DNA of 64,000 nt from Sclerurus mexicanus (lineage: Eukaryota > Chordata > Aves > Passeriformes > Furnariidae), in contig VWZF01001805.1 of the NCBI GenBank assembly GCA_013396755.1, forward strand, positions 765,728 through 829,727, written 5' to 3'. Both the position numbers and the translations under genes were made by a program. The notes under the pieces were generated by a model. It searched no databases, had not been told where the DNA came from, and saw nothing but the letters and a program-made list of their open reading frames with translations. Positions 26,690-38,149 of the stretch are shown in pieces; within the stretch, counting starts at the first letter, position 1, and every line of letters begins with the position of its first letter.

Positions 26690-26930
26690 AGTAATAATAA
26701 CACAACATATCTCTAGGGCTGACAAGTGTGTTGAGTACTGCAGTTTCACCCGTAATCTGTCATAAAGTTAGACAGTTCTATCAATGAGGAAATAAACAGT
26801 TGGGATAATAAAAGGTGAGTGCTGAATAGCAACCCTTCAGCTCCCTCCAGGCTTTATTAGGATAATTGATTTTGGAACAATAATAAGGATATTGATTAGC
26901 TTTAAGGAATTGAAGCCCTGAGTTGAGGGA
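26690..26930. promoter_or_regulatory. candidate conserved non-coding element
   Basis: The block contains GATAATTGATTTTGG, AACAATAATAAGG and GATATTGATTAGC, with SOX-like AACAAT beside homeodomain ATTGATTA cores. The texture resembles developmental enhancers. It has no reading frame and no repeat. Confidence 0.3.
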
Positions 26931-28600
26931 GGAAGCTGGGGAGGACGGAGCTGTTGCTCTTGGCTACAGTCTCGTGGTGGGAGCAGGAGCCTGTTATGAA
27001 GACTCGATCAGCTGTGCCGAGGGATTAACTTTTATCTTCCACATGAATTAGAAAAGTGATTTCTGCAAGTGTGCCATCCACATGACGAGGACCCAAGAAA
27101 TTACAGAGCAAGAGTGCTTCAAACGCCACGAGGCTTGTCTTATCATTGGTAACCTCACAGGCAGTTTCCATTTCATGATTCAGCACTTCGAAGCAGGCAG
27201 AGAGATGGTTCAGCCACAGTGGGGCTGAGGGGGAAGGAAAGTCAAGCAGGAGGTCTGTGTGGAGGAGGCTTCCATGCAGCAAGAAACTGATTAGATCAGA
27301 AGTGTAATCAGCTCCCTGAACTTTCAAAGTGAGGTTTCACTGATCAGTGAATTTCCAGGCTAAAAGAGAACACTCATAAATATGGAATTTCACTTTCTTT
27401 CTTTTCAAGATCAAGTGGTTCTCGTGATTATTTTTTTCCTTGCAAATTTAAAGCTCTGACTTTCTGATACATTATAGAAGAAGAAGATTGTTTCCAGCCA
27501 TTGAGTGAACAAAGTCATGGGCATCATGTTCACTCTTCCAGTAAAATAATAGCCTTGAGTAATGCTACAGCATGTGGCAAAATCAGAGCGAGCTGGCATT
27601 TTAGATACTGCTGTGACTTAATACAAGTGTCAGGTGGCTTCTCAGGGTCTTGTTTCAATTGATTTGAAGATGAACCCAGACCGCAACACAGCTGCTGATC
27701 AGGTTTCCTGCATCATATCTTGAACTTGCAAGTTTTTACACAAAATGCTCTATAAAAACGCATGTAAACACATACATACATGTTTAAAGGAGTTTCATAT
27801 AACTGGAGATGATGTAGAGTGAAATAAGTTTAGAGGTAGATGCTACCAGGACCAGCTTTGTGCCTCAAAATCATCTAAATCTGTGTGCACACCAGAATTG
27901 AAATTCTTCTTTGATGGGTCTCCCATGACTGCAAGTTATTAATTTTTGAGCGTGAATCTTTTACTAGTTTGTTACTGATGCACAGATAATTTATACGGTC
28001 ACACTGGAGCAACCAGTGATCCAAACAGAAACCTACCACAGAAAAAAAGATCTCCTACTAACTTCAGGTACATCTGGACCCAAGAGGTTATTAAGAAATG
28101 CCTAACAAATCATGAAATGCAAAGACAGCAAACACCTGCAGCAAAGATGCTTGTTTCTGAAGCAACATATTATGTTTTTGCCTTTTAGGCAATCACCTTG
28201 TCACTCAGGAGGAACTGACTGAAGATGTCTGTTAATGGGACTTATGCTCCACTTCAGTGTTTTGGGGAGTTATTCCAGGACTTTCAGCATTTCTTCCTAG
28301 AGCTCCACCTTCAACACCCAGTGCAGCTGTGGGGTTTTCATGCTCCACCATTCCCTTTATGCTCCAGAAACAAGGGAGATGCTTTTGTCATGCTGCTGCA
28401 CGTGGGCATGGAGAGCATCATCAGGGCAGCAGGGGCTGGTGACACACGGCTTGACTGTTTCGCTTCAGCTTCTGAACAGCGGTCACGTCCGTGCAGCACA
28501 CACAAAGAGCAACGGATGGCCACATTTTTTCTTCCCTCAGCTTGTCTTGTATCTTGGTCCCCAAAAGTAGATAGTGAGTGGAATGTTTGGAAGAATGAGG
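26931..28600. other. anonymous non-coding DNA
   Basis: Contains a 100-codon minus-strand frame (27025-27327) and part of a 155-codon plus-strand frame (28225-28692). The latter ends in the GATA-rich repeat, which argues against a real gene. No family is recognised. Confidence 0.55.
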
Positions 28601-28607
28601 CCATGGA

Positions 28608-28700
28608 TAAAGATTATAATAGACAGATAATTATAATAAAGAAAGAATTATTAGATAACTGGATAGATAACCGGACAGATAGATGTGGATAGAGATCTGA
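28608..28700. repeat. degenerate GATA-rich simple repeat
   Basis: Repeated GATA, GACA and ATTATAAT-like units, for example GGATAGATAACCGGACAGATAGATG around 28658-28687, form a decayed tetranucleotide repeat directly before an enhancer-like block. Confidence 0.7.
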
Positions 28701-28719
28701 TAGGGTTTTTTTCTCTTTT

Positions 28720-28990
28720 GCAAAAGCCCTAAAATAAAGGAACTCTTGCACATACATAAATCATCTAGCTCCGGGATAGGAGCAAAGACAAGTTCCCATA
28801 GCAACAAGATCTATGCTGTAAAGCTGCGCTGCCCTTTGTTATGTATCATTGTGATATTTCTCTCAGACATGTCATTGGCAATTACCCACAGAAGGAGAGC
28901 TCAAATTGTGCAGGAGCCCAGCAGATCCACCTTACATTATTTTTCTGTAATTAATGAGATTATTGAATTTCCACACTAATAAAGCATGGC
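28720..28990. promoter_or_regulatory. candidate conserved enhancer with RFX X-box
   Basis: The block contains GTTCCCATAGCAAC at 28792-28805, a full match to the X-box pattern GTHNYYATRRNAAC bound by RFX factors (ciliary and neural genes in animals). About 30 bases on comes CTTTGTT at 28834-28840, a SOX-like core. Near 28950-28968 lies GTAATTAATGAGATTATTG, a dense homeodomain cluster. Together these look like a composite enhancer. The X-box alone could arise by chance about once in a few windows of this size. Confidence 0.4.
28792..28805. promoter_or_regulatory. RFX X-box-like motif
   Basis: All constrained positions of GTHNYYATRRNAAC match. Binding is not shown. Confidence 0.4.
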
Positions 28991-30652
28991 AAGGAGTCTG
29001 AAAACAACTCCTCTCAGAGCCAATTTAGGGTGATTCCTCAATGCAGCACCCCCCACCCTCGGCACACACACACCTCTGCACAGACCTTGGTGCGGAAGAA
29101 AAAAGAATAGTGTGAGCTTCTGTAGAGCTCTCCTGCTCTGCTATGAGTCAGCTCGCCCGAGCAGCATTGACGTTTCTGTGTTGCCAGGAGGTGAAACCCT
29201 GTGTAAATGTTCCTAAAAGCAGTTTTCAAGCTATTCATCTTTGATAACATTGTTTCTTTATGAATGCTTGAGCTTCACTTAGCTGCCTATGCATCACTTT
29301 TTGACAGGTCTCCATCTATTCTGCTGCTGCCTGCATGTAGAAAGCTCCCTTTCACACACAGAAGAGGTGCTTGCTCAAGTCAGTCGCCTCTGAAGCTTTT
29401 TCCTGATGAAGTTTCCTTTCCAGTGGGCCCTATCCTGCCCTGGATGTCAGCAGGTTGGACCCTCGTGCAGCGGGGCAGGGAAGGAGCAGGATGTGATGGC
29501 ACTGTCTGGCTGTGCTGCACTGGGAGAGCCAGCTCAGGTCCTGCACAAATCAGGATGTCATCTGTGCATTGAGCCGCAATGATTTTGTACATGCTGTTCA
29601 GCTCTTGAGGGACACAGAGAGACAGGGCTTTCCCTTCATCCGTCCTCCTCCCCCAGCCTTTCCCTGTTCTTATTTTTTATCTTTAATTATTTTTTAATAT
29701 CTAAGGGGAAAGAAATATGTGGCAGGAGGCAATTTTAGAGTAAGTACCCAGGAGAAGACTCTCAGGAAAAACCCCACAGTGGGGTCTGGTTCCTTTGTTA
29801 CTGAGTGCACGGAGAAGGATGACCTTTGCCTTGCTGTGCCTCCTCTGGAAAGAGAGGTCAGCATCCCCACGGGGCCAGCAGACTAACCCTGCATCCACTT
29901 GTAAACACTTTAAGATCTTCTAATGCTACGTTGATAGATAGCGAGATGAAACACAGAGGACTTGTGCCAGCATATTGGAGAGTATTGAAGAGTCATTACC
30001 TCATTTTGCAGCTGGTTTTTCTGCAGTAATGCCGTTGTGGGTCTTTTAGAGATGCTTCCTGCTATTCATCTCCTTCAAAGGTTTCCAACGTGCATCTGCC
30101 TCCTCGGCTCCTGGAAGCATTTTGAAATTCTCCCACGACATGTGCTTTCTGGAGGCAGAATGCTGCTAGGATCACTGAGAAGTCTTTCCCCTGTCTGTTC
30201 CCTTCCTTGCAATAACAGTAATTTATTGGGAAGGTGTTTGCCAGGCCCTTGCTCTCATGTGGGAGATGCAGGGAGACGAGGCCCCAAGGACTTGACATTC
30301 TCCACAGACGGCAGCAGTTCAGGCAGAAAGTGCATTGGACAGCTGGGGGATGATCTGTCTTCGAGCTCAACAACTTATCTTTCCATGGCAAGCCTGCGGT
30401 GGCAGTTCCCCACTGCTCTCCCTCCAGATGAGTTACTGTATTGGGCTTTCAGAGTGCAGTTTCACAAAGAAATATTTTGCCTGTTTTGCTGTGGAGCGCT
30501 CCCGCCTCCTAAATGTGCTCGGCACCATCTTGTAGAGCACTGTGGGGCTGTGCAACACAGTCAGCATGTCCTGATCCTGCTCCTAATTCCAGCACTGCCC
30601 TTTGGGGCTACCATTTTTCTCTTCCTGGCTTAGCAACTCTTCTTTTAGAGAA

Positions 30653-30695
30653 AACTCTGATTCTTTTCTTTTTTCTTTTTTTTTATTTCTTTTTA
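30653..30695. repeat. T-rich pyrimidine tract
   Basis: Almost uninterrupted T with scattered C. Simple sequence. Confidence 0.85.
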
Positions 30696-30929
30696 TAAAT
30701 GGTCTGAGTTTTAACAGAGGAAAGCCCTGAAATGGCATTTACACCCACCTTTTATTTCACTAGCCTAATTTCTCTTGTGCTTCTGTTCAGATTTCTTTCT
30801 ATTCCTTTCTCTCTATCTACCCACCAATTGAGACTGTCTAATCTCTCCATAGTAATTCTCTCCATGTTTCCAAGACCAAAGGGGTTATGTTCCCGTGTTT
30901 AAAGGTTTTCTCTGTTCAAACTCAATCAC

Positions 30930-31100
30930 AAACCTGCCGTTATTTCTCACAGGTTTTCCAGCTATCTGCACTTCTGATAATGATCAGATAAATATCTGTG
31001 CTTAACATTTCACCATTTCTCTTGATGCAGTTTGCCAGCTAATTGAAGAGCATCCTGTTTCCATGTGAAATATATTGAAAAGCTCAGCTAGTAACATAGC
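30930..31100. promoter_or_regulatory. candidate conserved non-coding element
   Basis: AT-rich block with TGATAATGATCAGATAAATATC (about 30974-30995) and CTAATTGAAG (31039-31048), a GATA/homeodomain mix. Modest support. Confidence 0.22.
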
Positions 31101-31689
31101 CAGAAGTAAACTGCTCTATCCATAGTTTGGCTAAGCCTGCTTTTCCTGATTTATTGGCAAGTATGAGGATCAGAAGAACCAATAATACTTTCTTTAAAGC
31201 TGAAAGGAAATGTCAAATTCTGCTGCTTAAGAGCTGCATAATGTTGAATTTCTGCTGATATAACACAATACCCTGGAAAACTGTGTAAGACATCTTAGCA
31301 GTACAGTGTACAGCTTCCAGTCACAGAGAACACCATCGTGATGAATTGGCAAGTCACACCCTTAAGTTCACTGAAAGCAGATCTTCTTAAGGTTTTTTTT
31401 CTAATTTAATTGTTATCTTGTCTCATGTACCTACCTTTGTCAAACATGAGCACAAACAACCCTACTTGCAGACCCTAGGGAAATGCTGCCTGACTGAGGA
31501 AAACGTTTTCTTGTGCATCTCACTGCAATTCTAGGCTTAATATACTAGCAATAGGAGGAAATTTTGTACAGCAAGGAGAGTCTAAAGTTTGACTGTAGAT
31601 TTAAGGCAGGTTAAGTACCAAACGCATCCCAAAGAGGAAAATGGGAGCACTAGTTTCTCCAGCCCATAATGAAATCTACTTCATATCTC

Positions 31690-31710
31690 TCCCTCTCTGG
31701 GAGAGAGGGA
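31690..31710. repeat. perfect hairpin, 9-bp stem, 3-nt loop
   Basis: TCCCTCTCT at 31690-31698 and AGAGAGGGA at 31702-31710 are exact reverse complements around GGG. It may simply reflect CT/AG simple sequence. Confidence 0.85.
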
Positions 31711-32116
31711 TGTACTGACACTAAAGATCATCTGAATTCCATTCCTTCAGAAATAGTTTCTGTATCGTGTTCCTCCCAGTTGAGGCCTGGGAGGGAAGTG
31801 TGATATGCCAGGCTTGGAGATGACTACATCTTTCTGGGGTCTGACTCAGCCTCCCTGCTGTCCTCTGTGTCTGCACCATTAGGGAGGAGATGCTGCTGCA
31901 GCTCACTGTTGCTCCCGCCTGCATATTCAGCCTGATGGGTTTAGTGTCAGACTTGGGAACACTCTGCAGATACACCAGCAGTGTGTTCAGACTGCCCAAA
32001 ATGCTCCTCCTCAGCACTGAAGTCCTCAGAGCCCAGCAGAACTTCTACATTAGCTGATGACTTTCCATTAGCTTTCCATTTCCCCAATTTTTAAATAATA
32101 TGCAGAACAATTACAC

Positions 32117-32300
32117 AAGAATCATACAATCAGAGAGCCATATAATGGTTTGGGCTGGAAGGTACCTGAAAAACCATCTCACACCAACCTTCCTGCCATG
32201 GCCAGGGACACCTTCCACTAAACTAAGTTGTTCATAGCCCTATCCAACCTGGCCTTGACATTCCTAAAGGGCTCATTGCCAGGGCTGTGTTGACAAAACA
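32117..32300 (-). mobile_element. CR1 LINE 3' end fragment (minus orientation)
   Basis: Starts with GAATCATACAATCAGAG (the diverged octamer tail of CR1 read in reverse). It continues with GGTTTGGGCTGGAAGG, 'CCATGGCCAGGGACACCTTCCACTA' (32196-32220) and 'CCAACCTGGCCTTGACA', the standard order of an avian CR1 3' region on the opposite strand. It then decays. It is an old truncated copy with no coding capacity. Confidence 0.88.
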
Positions 32301-32359
32301 GGAAAAATCTTTCTATCCAGGAATTGTTTTTTATCTCACTTCCCTGGAAAAATCCATTC

Positions 32360-32432
32360 TATTAGCCACTGTTGGGACTGGATACTGCGTTATGAGGACC
32401 TGTGGTCTGATCAGTACAAGAGACTTTATGTT
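32360..32432 (+). mobile_element. old CR1-type 3' end fragment
   Basis: GGGACTGGATACTGCGTTATGAGGACCTGTGGTCTGATCAGTAC, spanning 32371-32414, resembles the terminal segment of an old CR1 lineage widespread in turtles, crocodiles and birds. Followed by CTTTATG where the tail would be. It sits just after the minus-strand CR1. Family assignment is from memory. Confidence 0.5.
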
Positions 32433-32439
32433 AAAAAAA

Positions 32440-35400
32440 GCATAGATCCAAATGAAAACAAGTCCTTTAACATGAGACCTGTTTGCTCTTGAGACTAAAC
32501 TGGAAGGGAGCTCAGACCTAGAAGCTGCCTCCTCCTGTCTTGTTCCACACAGAGACCATCGCTAGACAAATAATGGAAACTGTGCTTTGCCCAGCATCAT
32601 CTTCTTTTAGCTTTGTTTCCAGTCTGTCTTAAAACCAAGCCTGGAAAACTCCATAATTCTTTGCAAAAGAAAACATACCACAGGGATTCCTTTAGCATTA
32701 ATTAAAAATTTCTAGATCAGCACTCTTTGTTTTGATATGAATTGTTGTTTTATGGACAACCTATTATTTCAATTAGAAAAATTGATCTAAATGAAAATTA
32801 ATTTGGAGAAGGAAATCTGCTATTTCCAGTGTTAGCATTCATTCCTTCCCCTTTTCTTTCCTCCAAAACAAAAATTGGGCAAAATTTGGCATAATTCAGG
32901 AACGTATTTCAGTCTTGACAAATCTGCATTTCCCAGTTTTAAGTGGTTTTGTCAAAGTTCTTCCAAACTGTTCCACCTTCAATTTACCTCTGGCCTTTAC
33001 TGTTTTACCTCCTCCCTTGACTCCTGCAAAACAAAACACAAACAGATGACAATTTTCTATGAACCTTTCTGTTCAGACCTTCTATTAACCTTTCCCTTTG
33101 TACATAAAAACACCAATAAAATACACTCTCCCCCTGGAATCCTGCAGAGATTTGTTCCTTTTTTGACCTAATACCCAGGTTTTAGCCTGACCGTGTTTCA
33201 CTTACTGTTTACCTTTGTTTTCTTTTCTCTCTTCTCACCAGGCTCGTCAGAAAAATCTTCAAAATTCATCCAAATTATAAAGATTTTTTGGCATATTGGT
33301 AAATTAGTTAGTGTGTTTAGGGTATTGTGCAAGGAGAAGGAAGCAAGAGCCTGTGAAGAAAAGACTGAGGTGAAATATTAGGTTGATCAGTGATAATGTT
33401 CCCTCCAGGTACTGCAAGAGTAGAGATATTCTTACACACGGTGCTTCCTGCTTCTTGTTAATAAACTTCACTTCCCACTGAGCCCGGCTGAGTGTCTCTA
33501 ATACAGTCTCCTCCCAGTGAGGAAATTAATGGTGCAGTTTTTACGGGTAATCGGCCTGGCTGAGGCTGAGGACTCCGAAGGCAGGTGCATTCCCAGCTGG
33601 CCAAGCAGGTTTTTAAGTGGGAAGGGGAGAGAAGTTGTGCTAATGTGGTGGCAGGGATGGACACAGCTGGGAAGAGGGTCCCACAGGCTGATGTGTGTTT
33701 CCTTCAGCAAAGGGGCATGATGGCGATGGGATGCGCAAATCATCCCATGATGAGATGAATGTGCGAACCCCAATCCTTCCTCCTGTGCTGCTCTGAGGTG
33801 CTCACAACCCAAAGGGTCAGTACATCCCTCCCAGGCCAGGATTAGGCTTGCAGTAAGGAGACCTTAATCCATAGCCTGCTGTGTGACAGCTTTTACATAG
33901 TTTATAAGTATTTCAGGAAAAATCCTTCTGGATGTGACATTCATAAACACCTACAACCCTGAAAAAATAATGAGCGAGTGGAATATTTGAAAGTCAAGAA
34001 GAACTAATATTTATGTATTTCTACTTTTTGACACATCACTGAACAATGAAGAGAGCAAACTTTTACTGCCAAGCGAAGCAGGTAAAGGAGGTCTTTAATC
34101 TCCAGGTTTGATAATTTTGCCATATAGTGAAGCTGCACTTCAGACATTGCTACAGCACTCTGCCCTGGTTTTGTGATAATGAAGAAATTTAAGGTGTGCC
34201 ACCAAGAGTGGCATCTTTCAACATCACTGTCATCACACCATTCTTCTCTTCATGATGATATGAGAACAACATAAAACTTCCCAAACTTTCAGCGTCACTT
34301 TACAACGCACAGCACAGGAGAATTAGAATCTGGTCTTGGTTGTGCATTAGAAAATATTCATAAAATTGCAGATGTTTTTCAACAAGGAACACACAAATTG
34401 CAGGTTTCTTCATTTCTTTTCTGCTTGTAATTTATCTTTTGCAGCTGGATATCTATGTACTGTTGTTTCTGCTCTCTGAGGGCTAAATAAAGGTGTGTTG
34501 GGAGAGCAGCTAACTCAGCACTGCATCACCCCCTAAACACGATTGCAAAAATGAATGTATGAGTTGAGCTAAAAAAACACATGAAGATTTGGGGACATTT
34601 GCAAATAACATCCAGATATTTGCAAATAGCAAATAATCTGATCCTGAGAATTGAAATAAGCCGTCTCAGACCTTTCCTTTTCAAACAGAATCATGCGTCA
34701 TAGTAAAGGAGCAGAAGCCTATTTATTTCATGATAGATCTTTTCTTCTAACTCAACTGGCTGTAATTTTTTGCATCCCACAGGCTTTTTCTTCCCCTCTT
34801 CTCCTTCTCTTTCCTAATCCAGCATGGGTCAGAGCAGATTTCTAAAATGTAAAATGCTTTTTAGCTGTAATTCTTTCCTTACAATTTCATATTTTAGAGA
34901 TTAAGCCAGCATGTCCAATATGATTTCATCCCCAAGTCTGATTGCCACATTTCTATTCCCAGCATGTGGAGAGCCAGGCCTCATCGTAACTGTGAGCTTT
35001 TTATTCTGGACACCTAGTCTTTGATCTTCACAGCACAAAGCATGGAGAGCTGGTCAGATAAATTCATGGAAAAACTGCTGAGCAGGACAGGGCACGTGGG
35101 GAAATGTGAACCATGATGGTGCCAGCTCAGCTGTGTGACCACCAGCTTTCTCCTGCTTGGCAACAACCAGGAGAAGGAACCACACAAGTAGAAGGTCAGG
35201 CAAGTCACCACAACGTACCTCTTACCTACACAAGCCTTGAGTTTCCATAGTTTGGAGTTCTGGATGTGGAAAGAGGACAGATTTTGAGGCCACTGCTTAC
35301 AGCAGAAAAGTACATGGTGAGCATCACCTTTTTGGTGCTTTTACAGTCTCTGTTCCCACCCTTCCCCTCCTGGCTGTGTGAGATCTCTGTAGGATCAAGA

Positions 35401-36530
35401 CCTTTGAAAAATAGCCTTGAAAGAAGATATGACTCAAGTATTTTGGATATCAGCCTTCAGACAGTAGTCAGCTATAGTGACAGTGTCTATTAATGACCAT
35501 TGAGTTCCCAGATTTCATGGTAAGGGATTTCCTGACCACTAAAAGGCAGAGTTAAGGGAGCAGAGTGAATACTGACAGTTTTATTTCAGTTCAGACATAC
35601 CCTGTTAAACACCAGGAGGATAGCTGGAGGTACATGGGCAAGAGAGTCCTGAATATAAATTTCATGTAGGATGTTTATACAGGTGAGGTGAAACCTCTGA
35701 TAAAATTACACATCTGGTCTTCTCCTTCCACAGTATCAGCACAGGGCTTAAGGAAGCTCTGGCCTCTTACATGACAAAGCATTGGAAGTAGGAGCTATGC
35801 ACAGGGGACATTTAATGCCCTGAAGTGCTGACATTTTTTTACTGGAATCTTATAGAGGACAAAAAAATTAGCATAGTCCTTTACAGCATCTGCAGTGCTT
35901 AAGCAGTTTCCTTTCATGTAAGTCTTCACACACAACTTCTTTCAGGATAACTTTCACCTTGAGAGAGAAACTTTTTGCTAAACAAACAATGTTGTTGCTT
36001 GGAAGATGACAGAAAGTCCATTACACTTGCATAAGCTTGATTCTGAGTACACAAACCACTTGCATTTACATCCCTTGCTCCACTTAACTACAGTCAAGGA
36101 CCCTTTAGTGGTGATGCTAGTACCCCTTCAATTATTTGGTATCATCTTAATCTCTCTCCTGCCTCCCCTTGTGCTGTGTCTTTGTTGATACCCAGTCCTA
36201 AGGGCAGACAGCACAACTATAAACACATTTATTACACTCTTGAATCCCTCGCTTTTGATCTTCATATCTGCTTTTACTGCATGGCACCTGTGTTTTGTTT
36301 TTCATTTCTTCAGAACAACCCATAAAGCCTTAATTTCATTCAAGGGAGGAGAACTGATGACACTGAGCTCCAAGTTTTCTGGCAGAAGCCATGGAGGGAA
36401 TGAAGGCAGCCTGGGTGGGTGCAATGTCTTCACAACATGCCAGCAGGGGAAGATTTCATATGAAGTTTTGTCTGCTGGAGGATGTTTTGTACCATCAGAA
36501 AGCTTGTCATCAAGTTTGGATGGCTTTTAT
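32440..36530. other. anonymous non-coding DNA
   Basis: No gene recognised. A strong pyrimidine tract with AG (33207-33242) mimics a splice acceptor, and the short frame that follows (33193-33381) is not recognisable. Frames of 104 codons (33498-33812, minus) and 101 codons (36240-36545) look random. A POU-motif-bearing block at 34400-34740 is called separately. Confidence 0.55.
34400..34740. promoter_or_regulatory. candidate enhancer with paired ATTTGCAAAT palindromes
   Basis: Two copies of the 10-base palindrome ATTTGCAAAT at 34597-34606 and 34618-34627, with starts 21 bases apart (two helical turns), are followed by GCAAATAATC. Each resembles a POU octamer palindrome and also partly a C/EBP-like TTGCAAA site. 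The flanks are AT-rich with ATCATGCGTCATAG (AP-1/CRE-like) at 34690-34703. Regulatory role is inferred. Confidence 0.35.
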
Positions 36531-36536
36531 AGAGTA

Positions 36537-36805
36537 GAATCATAGAGACATAGAATGGTTTGTGTTGGAAGGGACCTCAAAGGTCATCTGGTTCCAACTG
36601 CTCCACCATGGACAGCGACACCTTTCACTAAATCAGGCTTCCCAGAGCTCCACCCAGCCTGGCCTTGAATATTTGCAGGGATGGGACATCCACAGTTTCT
36701 CTGGGCAACCTGTTCTAGTGCCCACCACTCTCACAGTAAAGAATGTCTTCCTAATATCTAATTTAAACCCACTCTCTTTCACGTTGAATCTATTAATTTT
36801 GAAGT
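36537..36805 (-). mobile_element. CR1 LINE 3' end fragment (minus orientation)
   Basis: A well-preserved avian CR1 3' region in reverse. It shows GAATCATAGAGACATAGAATGG (tail, 36537-36558), then GGAAGGGACCTCAAAGGTCATC, CACTAAATCAGG, CCAGCCTGGCCTTGAA, CAGTTTCTCTGGGCAACC and CACAGTAAAGAATGTCTTCC, in canonical order, with the 5' truncation near 36805. No ORF2 sequence remains. The clearest mobile-element remnant here and the best evidence for a bird source. Confidence 0.95.
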
Positions 36806-37028
36806 GATCCTCTAGTTCTGTGGTGTTGAGCTGCAGTTTGTGTACCCTGGGGGTGGTGAGGGAGGGTCCAAACACCTCTGCTTGAAAAGTATTCAGGATC
36901 CCCAAAGTAAGAATGGCTGAAAATCACTGTCTAGTTAAATCATAAATTATGGTCTTGGCACAGGAGAGAAATGTTTTGGTCATGCAAGTCTCCATAATGA
37001 AGCATCTGAATCTCTAAAAAAGGGTTAT

Positions 37029-37038
37029 TTGTTAACAA
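37029..37038. promoter_or_regulatory. TTGTTAACAA palindrome (HNF1 half-site-like)
   Basis: A perfect 10-base palindrome containing GTTAAC. It lies 38 bases upstream of a CACGTG palindrome. Function unproven. Confidence 0.3.
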
Positions 37039-37075
37039 TTTGAGGTGCTGTAACTAAATCAATAAAATTATGATA

Positions 37076-37087
37076 TTCCACGTGGAA
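37076..37087. promoter_or_regulatory. TTCCACGTGGAA palindrome with CACGTG E-box
   Basis: A perfect 12-base palindrome centred on CACGTG, the core bound by USF/MYC/BHLHE-type factors. A CpG kept inside this AT-rich neighbourhood is mildly notable. Confidence 0.35.
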
Positions 37088-38149
37088 ACTGTGGGCTTTT
37101 ATTTTCAGTTGAACTTTCTCAGTTAGCAAACAAAGGAGCAACATTTCAGAGCCACCTGACAGTATCTGTGAAGAGAATATTCTGGGAAGTTTGAGGTACT
37201 AAAGAAAGGTCCAGCAATAAAAAGGTAGCCATGCCCTAAATCTCAGGCAAGGAACATTTCCACAGGGATGGGAAAGTTACAATGAAAAGTACTTTTGCCT
37301 ACTTTGTAGGAAAGCAGACCAGTGCAGAGAACAAAAAGAGCTCTCCCACACAACCACAACAGATACCTAATGTTTCAGAGGGTGTCAAAGGCTTTACCAC
37401 CACTTCTGTAGTAGCTCTTTCCCCAAGAGCTGTGCTGGGCTCAGAGCATGTGATCCATGGTTGTACACATCCTTCAGGCTGTTCCTGAGGGCTCAAGGCT
37501 GTTCAGCCCATGGGGGATGCTGCTTCATCTCACAGTTTCCTCTAGTGCCCCCTCAAAGGCACATCAAAGCTTTCATCTCCGTGTTCTTGCATACTCCTCG
37601 TACCACAGGAGACCATGTGTCTCCTGACAATTGGAATTACTCTGGGGATTTTTTTGCCTTAGGATATGCAGTAATAAGATTAAGGTATATATACATCCTA
37701 TAGAGAAGGACCCAGAGATGCCTAAATAGGGAATATGGTGAATCCAAGTGAGGAGAGCTGCCAAAATAGCTTCCCAGGCTCCAACTAGGAACCAAATCCA
37801 AACACGATGTGACACCGAGGGGCTGTGCCAGTATTACAAAAATGCATGAGAGATTTCCACCACCCGGCTGCAAACTCACATCTTGAACAGCCTTGACTTT
37901 TAATGAGCCAGGCCAGCAACTGATGTAACCTATTTTGTCTTAAACATTCCTTCAGTGTCTTTTAAATGGTGGTATTACACTGGACTACTGAGCTCCAAAC
38001 ATGCAAACGTGGGCCACTTAATTAACTACATGTCCTCCCAACAGCTCTGTACTAATGTGATGGCATTGGGGTACGTTTCACTATTTTTAGAGACTGCAGG
38101 CTATCACTGAGGGCAAGTGACACTGATTGCCAGCAACATACTCCAGCAC

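Larger units (their letters stand above)
28991..32115. other. anonymous non-coding DNA
   Basis: Holds the longest open frame of the window (30037-30633, plus, 198 codons), rich in Leu, Ser and Cys, without a recognisable domain or good start context. It overlaps frames of 66 and 109 codons and is best treated as chance. A pyrimidine-rich tract lies at 30653-30695. A block at 30930-31100 is described separately. Confidence 0.55.
36810..38145. other. anonymous non-coding DNA
   Basis: No gene recognised. G-rich sequence near 36845-36870 and short overlapping frames at 37282-37879 only. Palindromic motifs at 37029-37087 are listed separately. Confidence 0.55.

Noticed and set aside
28225..28692. 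155-codon open frame
   Set aside because: Its end is translated GATA-rich simple repeat, and the rest resembles no family.
30037..30633. 198-codon open frame, the longest in the window
   Set aside because: Length is near the chance maximum for 64 kb in six frames, no domain is recognisable, and overlapping frames lie on both strands.
36438..37552. CTCF-like cores (CCAGCAGGGG near 36440 and AGTGCCCCCT near 37544)
   Set aside because: Only part of the motif matches in each case, so an insulator is not supported.
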